From: an uncultured Candidatus Neoarthromitus sp.
GTDB lineage: Bacteria; Bacillota; Clostridia; Clostridiales; Clostridiaceae
Direction of reading: 5' to 3'
NCBI GenBank assembly: GCA_937890765.1
Contig: CALADQ010000023.1
Span: forward strand, 1 to 64,000
DNA length: 64,000 nucleotides
The translations under genes and the position numbers were made by a program. Position 1 is the first letter of the stretch. Every line of letters begins with the position of its first letter. The notes below the pieces were generated by a model that searched no databases, was not told the DNA's origin, and was given only the letters and a program-made list of their open reading frames with translations. This document shows positions 42,583 through 51,953 of the stretch, one piece after another.

Positions 42583-44095
42583 ATTTAAATCTAAATGGTC
42601 GCCTTCTTATATCTCTCACAACTGTAATTCCAAAAACTCCAAACCCTGCAAATATAATCAGTAAATTTTGAATGATTTCAAATTTTGGAGGAATGTAAGA
42701 TTTAATTAAATATAAAACTAAAACCATCAAAATGCTTAGCAAAATATAAATTATATATTTTGGAATTTCGGGTTTTATTTTAATTACCTTTTTAATTTCA
42801 CGCAAATTTAAAATCACAGATAAAAATGAATCAGCGATTAATGCGATTGCATAACTTAAAATATTTATTTTGTAAAATCCAGCTAACACGTATATAATTA
42901 CAATTTCTACGAATGAACAGATTAAAGAATTTATCAAAATTTTGTTTTGTTTTCCTAATCCGTTTAAAATACTATAAGTCGTTAATGAAATGAAAAACAT
43001 TGGTGTAACCAAACTTGCAAACCAAATATACGAACCTAAATCTGTTCTTTTGAAAAACATGTAAGAAAGTTCATCCGGAATTACAAAACATACGACCATC
43101 GTTGCCAATCCAAGTATGAAAGAAATTTTTATGACTTCACGTATTCTTTTTTCAGCAGTATTCATTTTATTTTTGCTTATGGATTTTGACAAATCGGGAA
43201 TTAATAAAGTTGATATTGAACTCACTATTATTATAGGAAATAAAACTATATTTAAAGCCATTCCATTAAATTTTCCCATTATTGAAAGCGCTTGAGAATA
43301 ATCAAATCCAGCTTTTAAAAGCCGTCTTGGAATAATTAACGTTGTTAAAGTTGAAAGAAATGTAGTTATAAGACCATTTATACAAAGTGGAAATGCAATT
43401 TTAAGCATATCAATTAACAAGCTTTTTCTTGTTATTTCAGTAGAAGTATTACTTGTGCATTTATGTTTAATTTTTTTGTAGTAAGAATACAAGAACACGT
43501 AGCTTAAAAATTCTCCCATGCAGATTGATATGTATGCAGCAGTAACTGTTGCTTCAACAGTTTTAAATTCAAAAAATTTAATCACAAGGATTAAAACAAC
43601 TATTCGTATAAATTTTTCAAGTATATCAATTATCGAAGGAATGTTTATTTGTGAAGTACCATAAAAATACCCCTTCAATATGTTCGAAATTGAAATGAAT
43701 ATCATAGCAGGACATATTATTTTGATTGCTGTAATTATTCTCATATCTTTTATAATAAATTGAGCTATAAGAGGGGATAAGGTATAAACAACTGTAGCTA
43801 TTATTAACGACCAAATTAATGTAAATATCATTGAAGTTTTCACTGTTAAATTTACTTTGTTAAAGTATTTATTATCGAAATAAATTGCAGTAAGTCTTGA
43901 TACAGAAGTTAAAATACCACCACACATTAAACATATAAACAAATTATATATTGGCATAAGAAGACCATAAAGTCCAAGAGCTTCAGCGCCTAATTCTTTT
44001 GATAAAATCAATGAAAATGTAAATCCTAAAATCCCAGTTAATATATTGGATGAACTTAAAATAAAAGATTTTTTATAAAAATTTTCTTTTTCCAA
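42581..44095 (-). CDS. SpoVB/MurJ-like lipid flippase of the MOP superfamily, copy 2
   Basis: The 504-residue, 14-helix MOP protein begins KKSFILSSSNILTGILGFTFSLILSKELGAEALGLYG. It has the same family as the gene at 40934-42565 but low identity. C-terminal part reads more like a SpoVB tail with basic end RRPFRFK. One copy may serve spore cortex synthesis and the other vegetative wall or another glycolipid. A GGGAGGG ribosome site precedes the ATG on the reverse strand. Confidence 0.88.
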   Translation of the reverse strand: MEKENFYKKSFILSSSNILTGILGFTFSLILSKELGAEALGLYGLLMPIYNLFICLMCGGILTSVSRLTAIYFDNKYFNKVNLTVKTSMIFTLIWSLIIATVVYTLSPLIAQFIIKDMRIITAIKIICPAMIFISISNILKGYFYGTSQINIPSIIDILEKFIRIVVLILVIKFFEFKTVEATVTAAYISICMGEFLSYVFLYSYYKKIKHKCTSNTSTEITRKSLLIDMLKIAFPLCINGLITTFLSTLTTLIIPRRLLKAGFDYSQALSIMGKFNGMALNIVLFPIIIVSSISTLLIPDLSKSISKNKMNTAEKRIREVIKISFILGLATMVVCFVIPDELSYMFFKRTDLGSYIWFASLVTPMFFISLTTYSILNGLGKQNKILINSLICSFVEIVIIYVLAGFYKINILSYAIALIADSFLSVILNLREIKKVIKIKPEIPKYIIYILLSILMVLVLYLIKSYIPPKFEIIQNLLIIFAGFGVFGITVVRDIRRRPFRFK

Positions 44096-44447
44096 AACTT
44101 ACCCTCCCTGTAAAATTATATATTTTAAAATTATTCGAAAAAAATATTTTTATTCTAATAAAATTTGTATAAATATTTTGGAATTATGTTCGTAATAAAT
44201 AGCATGGGTACAAATGAAAAATAATAAAATATTTATTTTAGGTTATCCTAATAGGGGTATGATAATTTTGCTGATATTTTGTGTATGTGTTTGAGGTAAG
44301 TAACTTTATTTGGTATAATTTTAGTAATTGTTATCACTAAAGTTTTAAATATATAAAACAGTACGTATATATTTTTATTTAGTAGGGGTTAAGGATGTAT
44401 AATCTGTATATGGATATGTATAAATATTTTTAAAGAGGGAGAATTTA
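44096..44447. other. 352-base intergenic region with one promoter
   Basis: This divergent gap between the flippase and the phospholipase-like gene is extremely AT-rich. I see no coding frame, tRNA or riboswitch. The clear element is TTGAGG (44291-44296), 17-base spacer, TATAAT (44314-44319) on the plus strand, leaving an untranslated leader of about 125 bases that contains GTATAATCTGTATATGGATATG-like repeats of no obvious function. Confidence 0.6.
44291..44319 (+). promoter_or_regulatory. Sigma-A-type promoter of the phospholipase-like gene
   Basis: TTGAGG at 44291-44296 and a perfect TATAAT at 44314-44319, 17 bases apart. Confidence 0.65.
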
Positions 44448-45152
44448 ATGGGAAGATTAGAATTAACATATGGTAAGGCGTTGAAAAAGATAATGGTAAT
44501 AACTAATCCTATAAAGAAATTGTTGCTTAAAACTCATTGTGTAACTCACAAGTTTATAAATGAAAATTCTATTAAGATTTTAAATAACGAGAGTTTATAC
44601 GATGTTAGTATATTTATGAAAAAATATCTTAGTTCAATAAATGAAGGTGTTGTTTGGGCTGATCAAGATTATAAAAGCACTAATCATTTTTATAGCATAG
44701 ATACTCTTAAAGGTCTCTATGGTTTTTCAAATCTTCTAAATGAATTTAAGAAATATTATAGGACAGCAATGTTTTATTTAGAAAAAGGGTGTATTGAAAA
44801 ATGTATGTTTTATGTTGGCGTTTGTCTACATTTAATACAAGATTCCACTGTGCCTCAACATGGAAGTGTTGATTTATTTAAAGAACATAGGTCTTTTGAG
44901 CTTTGGATAATATCAAAAATATATGAAGAAGATAATTTTAAGGTAGAAACAGGTATAAAAAGATTTGATAGAGTTGAGGAATACATTATAAGGAATATTG
45001 TATTTTCTCAAAAGGTTAGCAAAGAAAATGAACATATTCTAGATAGGGACGAAAAATATATGAATATTGCATCTAAAATAATAAGGAGAGCTCATGAAAC
45101 TAGTGCGGGATTTTTAATAGATATTTATGAAAAAATACTAAAAATTATATAA
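44448..45152 (+). CDS. Zinc-dependent phospholipase C/P1 nuclease-like protein without signal peptide
   Basis: The 234-residue protein has the ligand pattern of the clostridial alpha-toxin catalytic domain: His in VTHKF, Asp in VWADQDY, His in STNHFYS, H-x3-D in CLHLIQDS followed by VPQH, and EHRSFE with His and Glu. The family's N-terminal tryptophan, whose amino group binds zinc after signal cleavage, is missing, and no export signal precedes the domain. The C-terminal C2-like domain of alpha-toxin is also absent. It might act in the cytoplasm or forespore, or bind metal without being a secreted toxin. It has its own promoter and terminator. Confidence 0.78.
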   Translation: MGRLELTYGKALKKIMVITNPIKKLLLKTHCVTHKFINENSIKILNNESLYDVSIFMKKYLSSINEGVVWADQDYKSTNHFYSIDTLKGLYGFSNLLNEFKKYYRTAMFYLEKGCIEKCMFYVGVCLHLIQDSTVPQHGSVDLFKEHRSFELWIISKIYEEDNFKVETGIKRFDRVEEYIIRNIVFSQKVSKENEHILDRDEKYMNIASKIIRRAHETSAGFLIDIYEKILKII

Positions 45153-45167
45153 GATTTGAAAATACAA

Positions 45168-45206
45168 AAAGATATCCTAAATTTAAATTAAATTTAGGAT
45201 ATCTTT
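45168..45206 (+). terminator. Strong terminator after the phospholipase-like gene
   Basis: AAAGATATCCTAAATTT is the exact inverse of AAATTTAGGATATCTTT around AAATT, followed by TATTTT. Confidence 0.88.
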
Positions 45207-45239
45207 TATTTTATAGGTTATAATAGTATGGAATTAAAT

Positions 45240-45268
45240 TTGTGTTTTAAATTTAATTAATGTATAAT
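45240..45268 (+). promoter_or_regulatory. Promoter of the V-ATPase operon
   Basis: TTGTGT at 45240-45245, 17 bases, TATAAT at 45263-45268. The leader to the first gene is about 145 bases, without a recognised riboswitch. Confidence 0.6.
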
Positions 45269-45417
45269 CATCTGATTACATGAAATTATTATTTGTATTT
45301 TAATAGAAGAAATAATTAAAATTCAGAAAAATATTTGTTATGAAAAAATACTAAAATTATTGTATATTTTTATTTGAAATTAAATATTAATTTTATAAAT
45401 ATTGAGGTGATACTTTT

Positions 45418-45738
45418 ATGAATGTTAATGTTGTTCATGAAATAAAACGTTCAGAAGAAAGAGCTAAAATGATTTTAGATAGCTCTAAAGAGGAAAGTAA
45501 AAAAATATTCAACGATGCCTTTAACAAGGCTAATTCTGAATATGAAAAAATTGTCAATGCCTCGAATGATGAATATAAAAAAATAATTTCAATTTATGAA
45601 ACTGAAGGCAACGAAGCTGTTTTGTCATTAGAAAAAAAATCTGAATCGAGCATTTTGGATATTTTAAATGTTTCTGATGAAAGAAAAAAGTTAGGAGTTA
45701 AAAAGGTGGTTGAGGGGATTGTTAATTTATGGCAATAG
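45418..45738 (+). CDS. V-type ATPase subunit G/H (peripheral stalk)
   Basis: The 106-residue protein is almost entirely charged coiled coil (heptads from EIKRSEERAKMILD onward), as expected for the NtpF/AhaH stalk subunit that pairs with subunit E. It begins behind GAGGTGAT and overlaps the start of subunit I by 10 bases. Assignment rests on helix character plus first position in the operon. Confidence 0.82.
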   Translation: MNVNVVHEIKRSEERAKMILDSSKEESKKIFNDAFNKANSEYEKIVNASNDEYKKIISIYETEGNEAVLSLEKKSESSILDILNVSDERKKLGVKKVVEGIVNLWQ

Positions 45739-47714
45739 TTAAGATGAATGAATTTTCCTTGTATTTCCTTAAAGAAGATAAAGGAAAAATATTAGATGAA
45801 CTCCAAGCTTTTGGAGGATTGGAATTTAGTGATTTTGAAAAATATTCTTTTGAAGAAAATAGAGATGAAAGCTTGATGAAAGCTTTAGAAAATTTTAAAT
45901 ATTTGAAACAAGATGATGATGATATTTTAAATGAACAGAGCTTAAATAAACTTAAATATTGTTTAGAAGTTATGAAGCCTTATGTCCCAAAACAATCTAT
46001 GCTTAAATCTTTGACGGATGATAAAGTTGAAGTTAAATATGAAGATTTAAGAAAAATTGTTTTGTCTAGTTCGTGGGAAAAAATTTACGATGACATTAAG
46101 GAGATAAATACAAAAATAACTTCTCTTGATTCTGATTATTTAAAGTGTGTTTCAGATATTGAGAGCAATAGGTGTTGGGAAAATTTATCTTCTCCAATTA
46201 GGGATTATAAAAATCTAAAAAGCGTATCTTGCTTTTTTGGAAATATATCTAGGCAATTTGAGCAAGAGATAATTGAAAAATTTCAAACTGATTTTAAGTT
46301 TTCAAGTGTTGATGCTGTAAGTTGTACTCAACAGGATAGTTTCCTTGCAATAATAGTTCACAACGATATGAAACAAGAAGCTGTAGATTATTTGAGAACG
46401 AAGGGATTTAATTTTCAAGTTCTTGATTTTGATGAAAAAGTAAGTGACTATTTGAGGAATTTAGAGAATAGAAAAATTTTAATAATAAATGAAAAGAATA
46501 AGCTTTTAGATAAGATTAAAGAATATGAACATAAATATTTAGATTTGCAAATGGCTTATGAATATTTTAATTCTAATGTTTACAAGTCGAGTGTTTCCCA
46601 AAAATTTTTGGAAAGTGAATCTATTTTAATATGTGAAGGATATTTAGAAGCAGATAATGTTGAAAGTTTTAAAAAATCCTTAAGCAATGCAGTTGGTTCT
46701 AATTTTTATTTAGAGATTAAAGAAATAGATTTAAATAATTCTGCGGATGTTCCAATAAAACTTACGAATAGTTCTGTAGTTGCTCCTTTTGAGGGTGTAA
46801 TTGAGATGTATAGTTATCCCACTTATAGTGAAGTAGATCCAACTCCAGTTATATCTATATTTTTTATAGTTTTCTTTGGGATGATGTTAGCTGATGCAGG
46901 ATATGGATTGTTGATAACTATTTTTTCTGCGTTTTTATATGCTAAATCCAAAACTAAAGACAAGAAAAATACTTATAAAATGTTTATATTTACAGGTATT
47001 TCAACTATAGTTTGGGGAATACTTTATGGGGCTTATTTTGGAGATTTTGTTCAAAGATTTTTGAAAATTAATGTTCCCGTTGTTTTAGATGTAAACAAAG
47101 ATATTATGACGATATTCATTATTTCCATAGCATTTGGTTTTGTACATTTGATTTTAGGCTTAATAATGAAAGCTATAGTTTACGTTAAAAATGGAAAATC
47201 TGTAGAAATTTTATATGATGTCCTACCTTGGCTTTTGGTATTAGGGGGAGTTTTGGTTTTTGCTTTGAAAGGCATGGTACCATTTTTTAATTCTTCCGTA
47301 GCTACTTGGATGTTAGTAATAGGTGTTGTAATTTTACTTTTTACTCAAGGACGTGATTCTGAAAATTTAGTTGGAAAAATTGGAGGAGGGGTTTATGGAG
47401 TTTATGGAATAACAGGATATGTTGGAGACATAATTTCGTATTCTCGTCTTTTAGCACTAGGTTTAGCTTCAGGATTTATTGCAAATGCTTTCAATATAAT
47501 GGGAGGTTTAATACCATTTCCATTTAATATAATTGTAACTCCGCTTATGTTGGTACCATTACATTTATTTAATTTGGCTATAAATGCTTTAGGAACTTAT
47601 GTTCACTCTGCAAGGCTTCAGTATTTAGAATTCTTTGGAAAATTTTACGCAGGTGGTGGAAGAAAGTTTATGCCTTTTGGATATACGGACCAATATATAA
47701 GGGTTAAAAAATAG
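45729..47714 (+). CDS. ntpI: V-type ATPase subunit I (a subunit)
   Basis: The 661-residue protein has a soluble N-terminal half with two coiled-coil arms and a C-terminal membrane half of about seven helices. The ion-path arginine lies in SYSRLLALGLASGFIANAFN. DPTPVISIFFIVFFGMMLADAGYG is the typical start of the membrane part. It forms the stator half-channel next to the K ring. Confidence 0.95.
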   Translation: MAIVKMNEFSLYFLKEDKGKILDELQAFGGLEFSDFEKYSFEENRDESLMKALENFKYLKQDDDDILNEQSLNKLKYCLEVMKPYVPKQSMLKSLTDDKVEVKYEDLRKIVLSSSWEKIYDDIKEINTKITSLDSDYLKCVSDIESNRCWENLSSPIRDYKNLKSVSCFFGNISRQFEQEIIEKFQTDFKFSSVDAVSCTQQDSFLAIIVHNDMKQEAVDYLRTKGFNFQVLDFDEKVSDYLRNLENRKILIINEKNKLLDKIKEYEHKYLDLQMAYEYFNSNVYKSSVSQKFLESESILICEGYLEADNVESFKKSLSNAVGSNFYLEIKEIDLNNSADVPIKLTNSSVVAPFEGVIEMYSYPTYSEVDPTPVISIFFIVFFGMMLADAGYGLLITIFSAFLYAKSKTKDKKNTYKMFIFTGISTIVWGILYGAYFGDFVQRFLKINVPVVLDVNKDIMTIFIISIAFGFVHLILGLIMKAIVYVKNGKSVEILYDVLPWLLVLGGVLVFALKGMVPFFNSSVATWMLVIGVVILLFTQGRDSENLVGKIGGGVYGVYGITGYVGDIISYSRLLALGLASGFIANAFNIMGGLIPFPFNIIVTPLMLVPLHLFNLAINALGTYVHSARLQYLEFFGKFYAGGGRKFMPFGYTDQYIRVKK

Positions 47715-47749
47715 AGAAATGATTTTATTATTTAGGAGGAATTTTTAAA

Positions 47750-48238
47750 ATGACTTTTTCAGAATTTTTAGTACAATATGGTGGATTAATGTTGGCGTTA
47801 TTGGGAGCTGCCTTGGCAGTTGGATTATCAGGAGTTGGATCAGCTAAAGGTGTTTCAATAGCAGGTCAGGCTTCAGCTGGACTTTTATCAGAGGAGCCAG
47901 AAAAATTTGGTAAAACGATATTATTAACAGCTTTGCCAGGAACCCAAGGATTATTTGGTTTTGTTATAGGTCTTTTGATATTTTTGAATTCAGGGGTTTT
48001 TGATGGACAATTTCCACAAATAATACAAGGTTTTCAATTTCTAATGGCAGGATTACCAATAGCTTTAACAGGATTATTTTCAGGAATAGCTCAAGGAAAG
48101 GTTTGTGCTGCTGGTATACAAATTTTAGCTAAAAATCCAAAGCACACTACTAAAGGTGTAATTTATGCAACACTTGTTGAAACTTATGCAGTTTTAGGTT
48201 TTGTTGCTTCATTATTCATGGTTCTATTCTTTAAATAG
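47750..48238 (+). CDS. ntpK: V-type ATPase proteolipid subunit K, sodium-type ligand set
   Basis: The 162-residue protein has four membrane helices in two hairpins. The second hairpin has the ion-binding E144 (VETYAVLGF). The residues that coordinate Na+ in the Enterococcus hirae ring are matched: L62, T65 and Q66 (LPGTQG), Q115 (GIAQG) and E144. The tyrosine after TQGL in E. hirae is phenylalanine here (F69). Na+ transport is therefore likely, though not proven. Only one of the two hairpins carries the carboxylate, as in other V-type c subunits. Confidence 0.93.
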   Translation: MTFSEFLVQYGGLMLALLGAALAVGLSGVGSAKGVSIAGQASAGLLSEEPEKFGKTILLTALPGTQGLFGFVIGLLIFLNSGVFDGQFPQIIQGFQFLMAGLPIALTGLFSGIAQGKVCAAGIQILAKNPKHTTKGVIYATLVETYAVLGFVASLFMVLFFK

Positions 48239-48255
48239 TTTGGAGTGATTAAATA

Positions 48256-48843
48256 GTGTCAGATTTTAAAAATTTAATCGAGAAAATTGTGAGTGATGCT
48301 GAATTAAAGAAACAGGATATAATCAATAAAGCTAATTGTGAATCAGAAAAAATAGTTGCAAAAAAAATAGAAGAAGGTAACTCTTATAAAGAAAAACTTC
48401 TTAAAAAGGCTCATGTAGAAGGAAAAAATTTAAAGGAAAAAATAATTTCTAAATGTGAACTTAAAATTAAAAATAGTAAGCTTAGTGCAAGAAGAAAAAT
48501 TTTAGATGAAGTTTTCAACGATTCCTTAAATGAATTGTTGAATCTTAATCAAAAAGATTTCGAAAAATATTTGATTAATACCTTGAGAAATTTGGATTTA
48601 GATGGAAAATATTTTTTGCTTGTATCTGAAAAATATTTAAATGTAGGTGAAGATTTAATGAACCAAATAAATTCTAATCCAAGTTATAATTTTGAAATTG
48701 CAAAAGTAAAACCATCTGACAGTTTAAAAGGTGGTTTTATTTTAGAAAAAGATGGGGTGTTTATCAATTATTCATTTGAAGTTTTAGTTGACTTTATTAG
48801 GGATGAAATTGAATTTGAAGTATCAAACCTTCTGTTTAATTAG
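48256..48843 (+). CDS. ntpE: V-type ATPase subunit E
   Basis: The 195-residue protein has a long N-terminal charged helix (stalk) and a globular C-terminal part with a GGFILEKDGVFINYSFEVL segment typical of subunit E. It begins at GTG 48256 behind TTGGAGTGAT. It pairs with subunit G as the peripheral stalk. Confidence 0.92.
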   Translation: MSDFKNLIEKIVSDAELKKQDIINKANCESEKIVAKKIEEGNSYKEKLLKKAHVEGKNLKEKIISKCELKIKNSKLSARRKILDEVFNDSLNELLNLNQKDFEKYLINTLRNLDLDGKYFLLVSEKYLNVGEDLMNQINSNPSYNFEIAKVKPSDSLKGGFILEKDGVFINYSFEVLVDFIRDEIEFEVSNLLFN

Positions 48844-48854
48844 GAGGTGTATTA

Positions 48855-49856
48855 ATGAGTGAAAAATTATATTTAGATGTGATACCTAAAATTCGTGTTT
48901 ATGAAAAAAAGTTGTTTGATAACATTAAATACAATAGGATGATTGAACTTGAAAATGAACAAGAGGTTTTTAAATTTTTGTCTGAAAGCTCATACTCAGA
49001 AAATATATCTCAAGAAATAACAGTTCATAATTATGAAAAAGTATTTTTGGAAGAATTTCGAAAACTATTTAGAAATCTTAAAAATGTATTTGATGATGAA
49101 AGTTTAATGAATATATTTTTGAAAAAATATATTTACAACAATATTAAGCTGATGATTAAAGCAAAATTTTTAAATGTTGATTTAGGAGATGTTTTATTTG
49201 AAATCGATGGATTTGATAATGAACACGTTTTTTCTTCAATAAAAAATGACAATTTTAATGCTCTTCCTAATGAACTTTCAAAATTAGTGTCTTTAGTTTG
49301 TAAAGATTTTGAAGAACATAAAAATCCTCAAAATGTAGATATTATTATTGATAAGGAAATGTTTGAAAGTCTTATAGAGGATGCTAAAAAAATCGGAGAT
49401 AGTTTTCTCATAAAATATATTGAAAATTTAATCGATGTATTTAACGTTAAAACTCTCTTTAGAGCTAAAAAACTAAATTTGAATAAAAATATTTTTGATA
49501 AGGTAATAGCATATGGTGGGAATATTCCTGTTGCAAGATTAAAATATATGTTTGTTGAACCAAAGGAAAGTTTAATAAATAATTTTTCAAATTTTGTTAT
49601 TTACAAATATATAAAAGATGGAATTGATATTTATTTAAACAATGGTGTTTTAAGTACTTTGGATAAACAATTAGATGACTATACTATGGATTTTTTGAAA
49701 AGTGCAAAGATAATAACAACAGGTTTAGCTCCTATTATCGGTTACATTAATGCCAAGGAAAATGAAATAAAAAATATGAGAATTATTTTAGTTGGCAAAA
49801 TTAACAAAGTTGATTCAGACTCTATAAAGAGGAGGCTGAGAGAAAATTATGTATAA
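48855..49856 (+). CDS. ntpC: V-type ATPase subunit C (d-type)
   Basis: The 333-residue mainly helical protein is of normal subunit C length, with the late INAKENEIKNMRIILVGKIN motif of the family. It couples the central stalk to the K ring. It starts 12 bases after subunit E and overlaps subunit F by 8 bases. Confidence 0.92.
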   Translation: MSEKLYLDVIPKIRVYEKKLFDNIKYNRMIELENEQEVFKFLSESSYSENISQEITVHNYEKVFLEEFRKLFRNLKNVFDDESLMNIFLKKYIYNNIKLMIKAKFLNVDLGDVLFEIDGFDNEHVFSSIKNDNFNALPNELSKLVSLVCKDFEEHKNPQNVDIIIDKEMFESLIEDAKKIGDSFLIKYIENLIDVFNVKTLFRAKKLNLNKNIFDKVIAYGGNIPVARLKYMFVEPKESLINNFSNFVIYKYIKDGIDIYLNNGVLSTLDKQLDDYTMDFLKSAKIITTGLAPIIGYINAKENEIKNMRIILVGKINKVDSDSIKRRLRENYV

Positions 49857-50157
49857 AGTCGGAGTTGTTGGTGACAAAGATTCAATTTTTGCTTTTAAAT
49901 CGTTAGGAGTTGAAATTTTTCCTTGTGTAGATTCTGAGGAAGCAAGAAGGACAATAGATAAATTGGCAATGAAACACTATGTTGTCATATTCGTAACAGA
50001 AAATATAGCTAAAGATATAATGGAAACAATTGATAGATATCAGAAAAACAATGTTACAGTTGTGGTTTTAATACCTAGCAGTCAAGGAAGTTTAGGAATT
50101 GGAATAAAGAAAATAAGAGATAGTGTTGAAAAAGCGGTTGGCGTAAATATTTTATAG
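49849..50157 (+). CDS. ntpG: V-type ATPase subunit F
   Basis: The 102-residue Rossmann-like protein begins YKVGVVGDKDSIFAFKSLG and ends with a regular IKKIRDSVEKAVGV helix, the normal subunit F pattern. It is part of the rotating central stalk and modulates ATP hydrolysis. E. hirae naming (NtpG) is used for the symbol. Confidence 0.92.
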   Translation: MYKVGVVGDKDSIFAFKSLGVEIFPCVDSEEARRTIDKLAMKHYVVIFVTENIAKDIMETIDRYQKNNVTVVVLIPSSQGSLGIGIKKIRDSVEKAVGVNIL

Positions 50158-50174
50158 AAAGGAGTAAGAATTAC

Positions 50175-51953
50175 TTGAAGATTGGAAAAATAATTAAAGT
50201 TGCAGGTCCGTTGGTAGTTGCTGAAGGACTTGATGAGGTTAAGGTTTATGATGTCGTATGTGTTGGAAGCAAAAAATTAATTGGGGAAGTTATTGAGATT
50301 AGAGGAATACATGCTTCCATACAGGTTTATGAAGAAACTTCAGGAATTGGCCCTGGAGATGAAGTTATTTCAACAGGTGAGCCTCTAAGCGTAGAACTTG
50401 GTCCAGGATTAATTGAATCGATGTTTGATGGTATTCAAAGACCATTGAAAAGATATATGGAAGCTTCTAAGTCTAGTTTTTTAGAAAGAGGAGTAGAGGT
50501 ATTTTCACTGGATAGAGAGAAGGTTTGGGATTTTAAACAAACTGTTAATGTAGGAGATGAGGTTTCTTTCGGAGATGTTATTGGTACTGTTCAGGAAACT
50601 CCTGTTATATTACATAAAATAATGGTTCCGTACGGCGTAAGTGGTATAGTAAAAGAAATTAAAACGGGAAAATTTAATGTAACAGAAGTTATTTGTATTG
50701 TTGAGACAGAGGATGGAGATAAACAAATATCAATGATGCAAAAATGGCCCGTAAGAAAAGGAAGACCTTACGTAAAAAAAATGAGACCTGAAGAGCCTAT
50801 GATAACTGGTCAAAGAGTTATAGATACATTTTTTCCTGTTAGTAAAGGTGGTACAGCATCTGTTCCAGGACCATTTGGTGCTGGTAAAACTGTTGTTCAA
50901 CACCAGATAGCTAAATGGGGAGATTCGGAGATTGTTGTTTATGTTGGATGTGGTGAAAGAGGAAATGAAATGACTGATGTTTTGATGGAGTTTCCAGAAC
51001 TTATAGATCCAAAGACAGGACAAAGTCTTATGAAAAGAACGGTTTTAATAGCTAATACTTCTAATATGCCAGTTGCTGCTCGTGAGTCTTGTATATATAC
51101 AGGTATAACCATAGCTGAGTATTTTAGGGACATGGGATATTCTGTTTCGATAATGGCAGATTCTACATCAAGATGGGCTGAAGCTTTGCGTGAGATGTCT
51201 GGACGTTTAGAAGAGATGCCAGGTGATGAAGGATACCCTGCTTATTTGGGTTCTAGGCTTGCAGAGTTTTATGAAAGAGCAGGAAGGGTTGTTTGTTACG
51301 GAAAAGACCAAAGAATAGGAACAATAACAGCAATCGGGGCAGTATCTCCTCCAGGTGGAGACTTATCTGAGCCTGTTACCCAATCCACTTTGCGTATAGT
51401 AAAAGTTTTTTGGGGCTTAGATGCTCAGTTAGCTTATAAGAGACATTTTCCATCTATAAATTGGTTGAATTCTTATTCTCTTTATGCCGATACGGTAGGT
51501 AAAGCACTAGAAAAAACAGGAATGTATGACAATTGGAACGATATGAGGTTAAATGCGATAAGTCTTTTACAAGAAGAGGCTCAATTAGAGGAAGTTGTCA
51601 GACTTGTTGGTATAGATGCTTTATCTGATAAAGATAGGTTAAAATTAGAAGTCTCAAAATCAATAAGAGAAGATTATCTACAGCAAAATGGTTTTCATGA
51701 AATTGATACGTTTTCTTCTATGGAAAAACAATATAAGATGATTCTTTTAATTTTAAAATTTAAGTCAGAATCTGAAAGAGCATTAGAATCTGGAGTTTAC
51801 CTAGATAAAATTTTAAAATTGGATGTGCGCGATAAAATAGCAAGAGCCAAATATGTTCCAGAGGACGAATTATCAAAGATAGATGATATACTCAAGGAAC
51901 TTGAAAACGACATGAGCAAATTAATACAGGAGGAGGGAGTAGTTAGTGATTAA
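50175..51953 (+). CDS. ntpA: V-type ATPase catalytic subunit A
   Basis: The 592-residue catalytic subunit has P-loop GPFGAGKT, the catalytic glutamate in CGERGNEMTD, the DSTSRWAEALREMSGRLEEMPGDEGYPAYLGSRL block split as in all A subunits (I quote only part: MADSTSRWAEAL), and the nonhomologous insert. It hydrolyses ATP (or makes it) with subunit B. The start is TTG 50175 behind AAAGGAG. Confidence 0.97.
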   Translation: MKIGKIIKVAGPLVVAEGLDEVKVYDVVCVGSKKLIGEVIEIRGIHASIQVYEETSGIGPGDEVISTGEPLSVELGPGLIESMFDGIQRPLKRYMEASKSSFLERGVEVFSLDREKVWDFKQTVNVGDEVSFGDVIGTVQETPVILHKIMVPYGVSGIVKEIKTGKFNVTEVICIVETEDGDKQISMMQKWPVRKGRPYVKKMRPEEPMITGQRVIDTFFPVSKGGTASVPGPFGAGKTVVQHQIAKWGDSEIVVYVGCGERGNEMTDVLMEFPELIDPKTGQSLMKRTVLIANTSNMPVAARESCIYTGITIAEYFRDMGYSVSIMADSTSRWAEALREMSGRLEEMPGDEGYPAYLGSRLAEFYERAGRVVCYGKDQRIGTITAIGAVSPPGGDLSEPVTQSTLRIVKVFWGLDAQLAYKRHFPSINWLNSYSLYADTVGKALEKTGMYDNWNDMRLNAISLLQEEAQLEEVVRLVGIDALSDKDRLKLEVSKSIREDYLQQNGFHEIDTFSSMEKQYKMILLILKFKSESERALESGVYLDKILKLDVRDKIARAKYVPEDELSKIDDILKELENDMSKLIQEEGVVSD

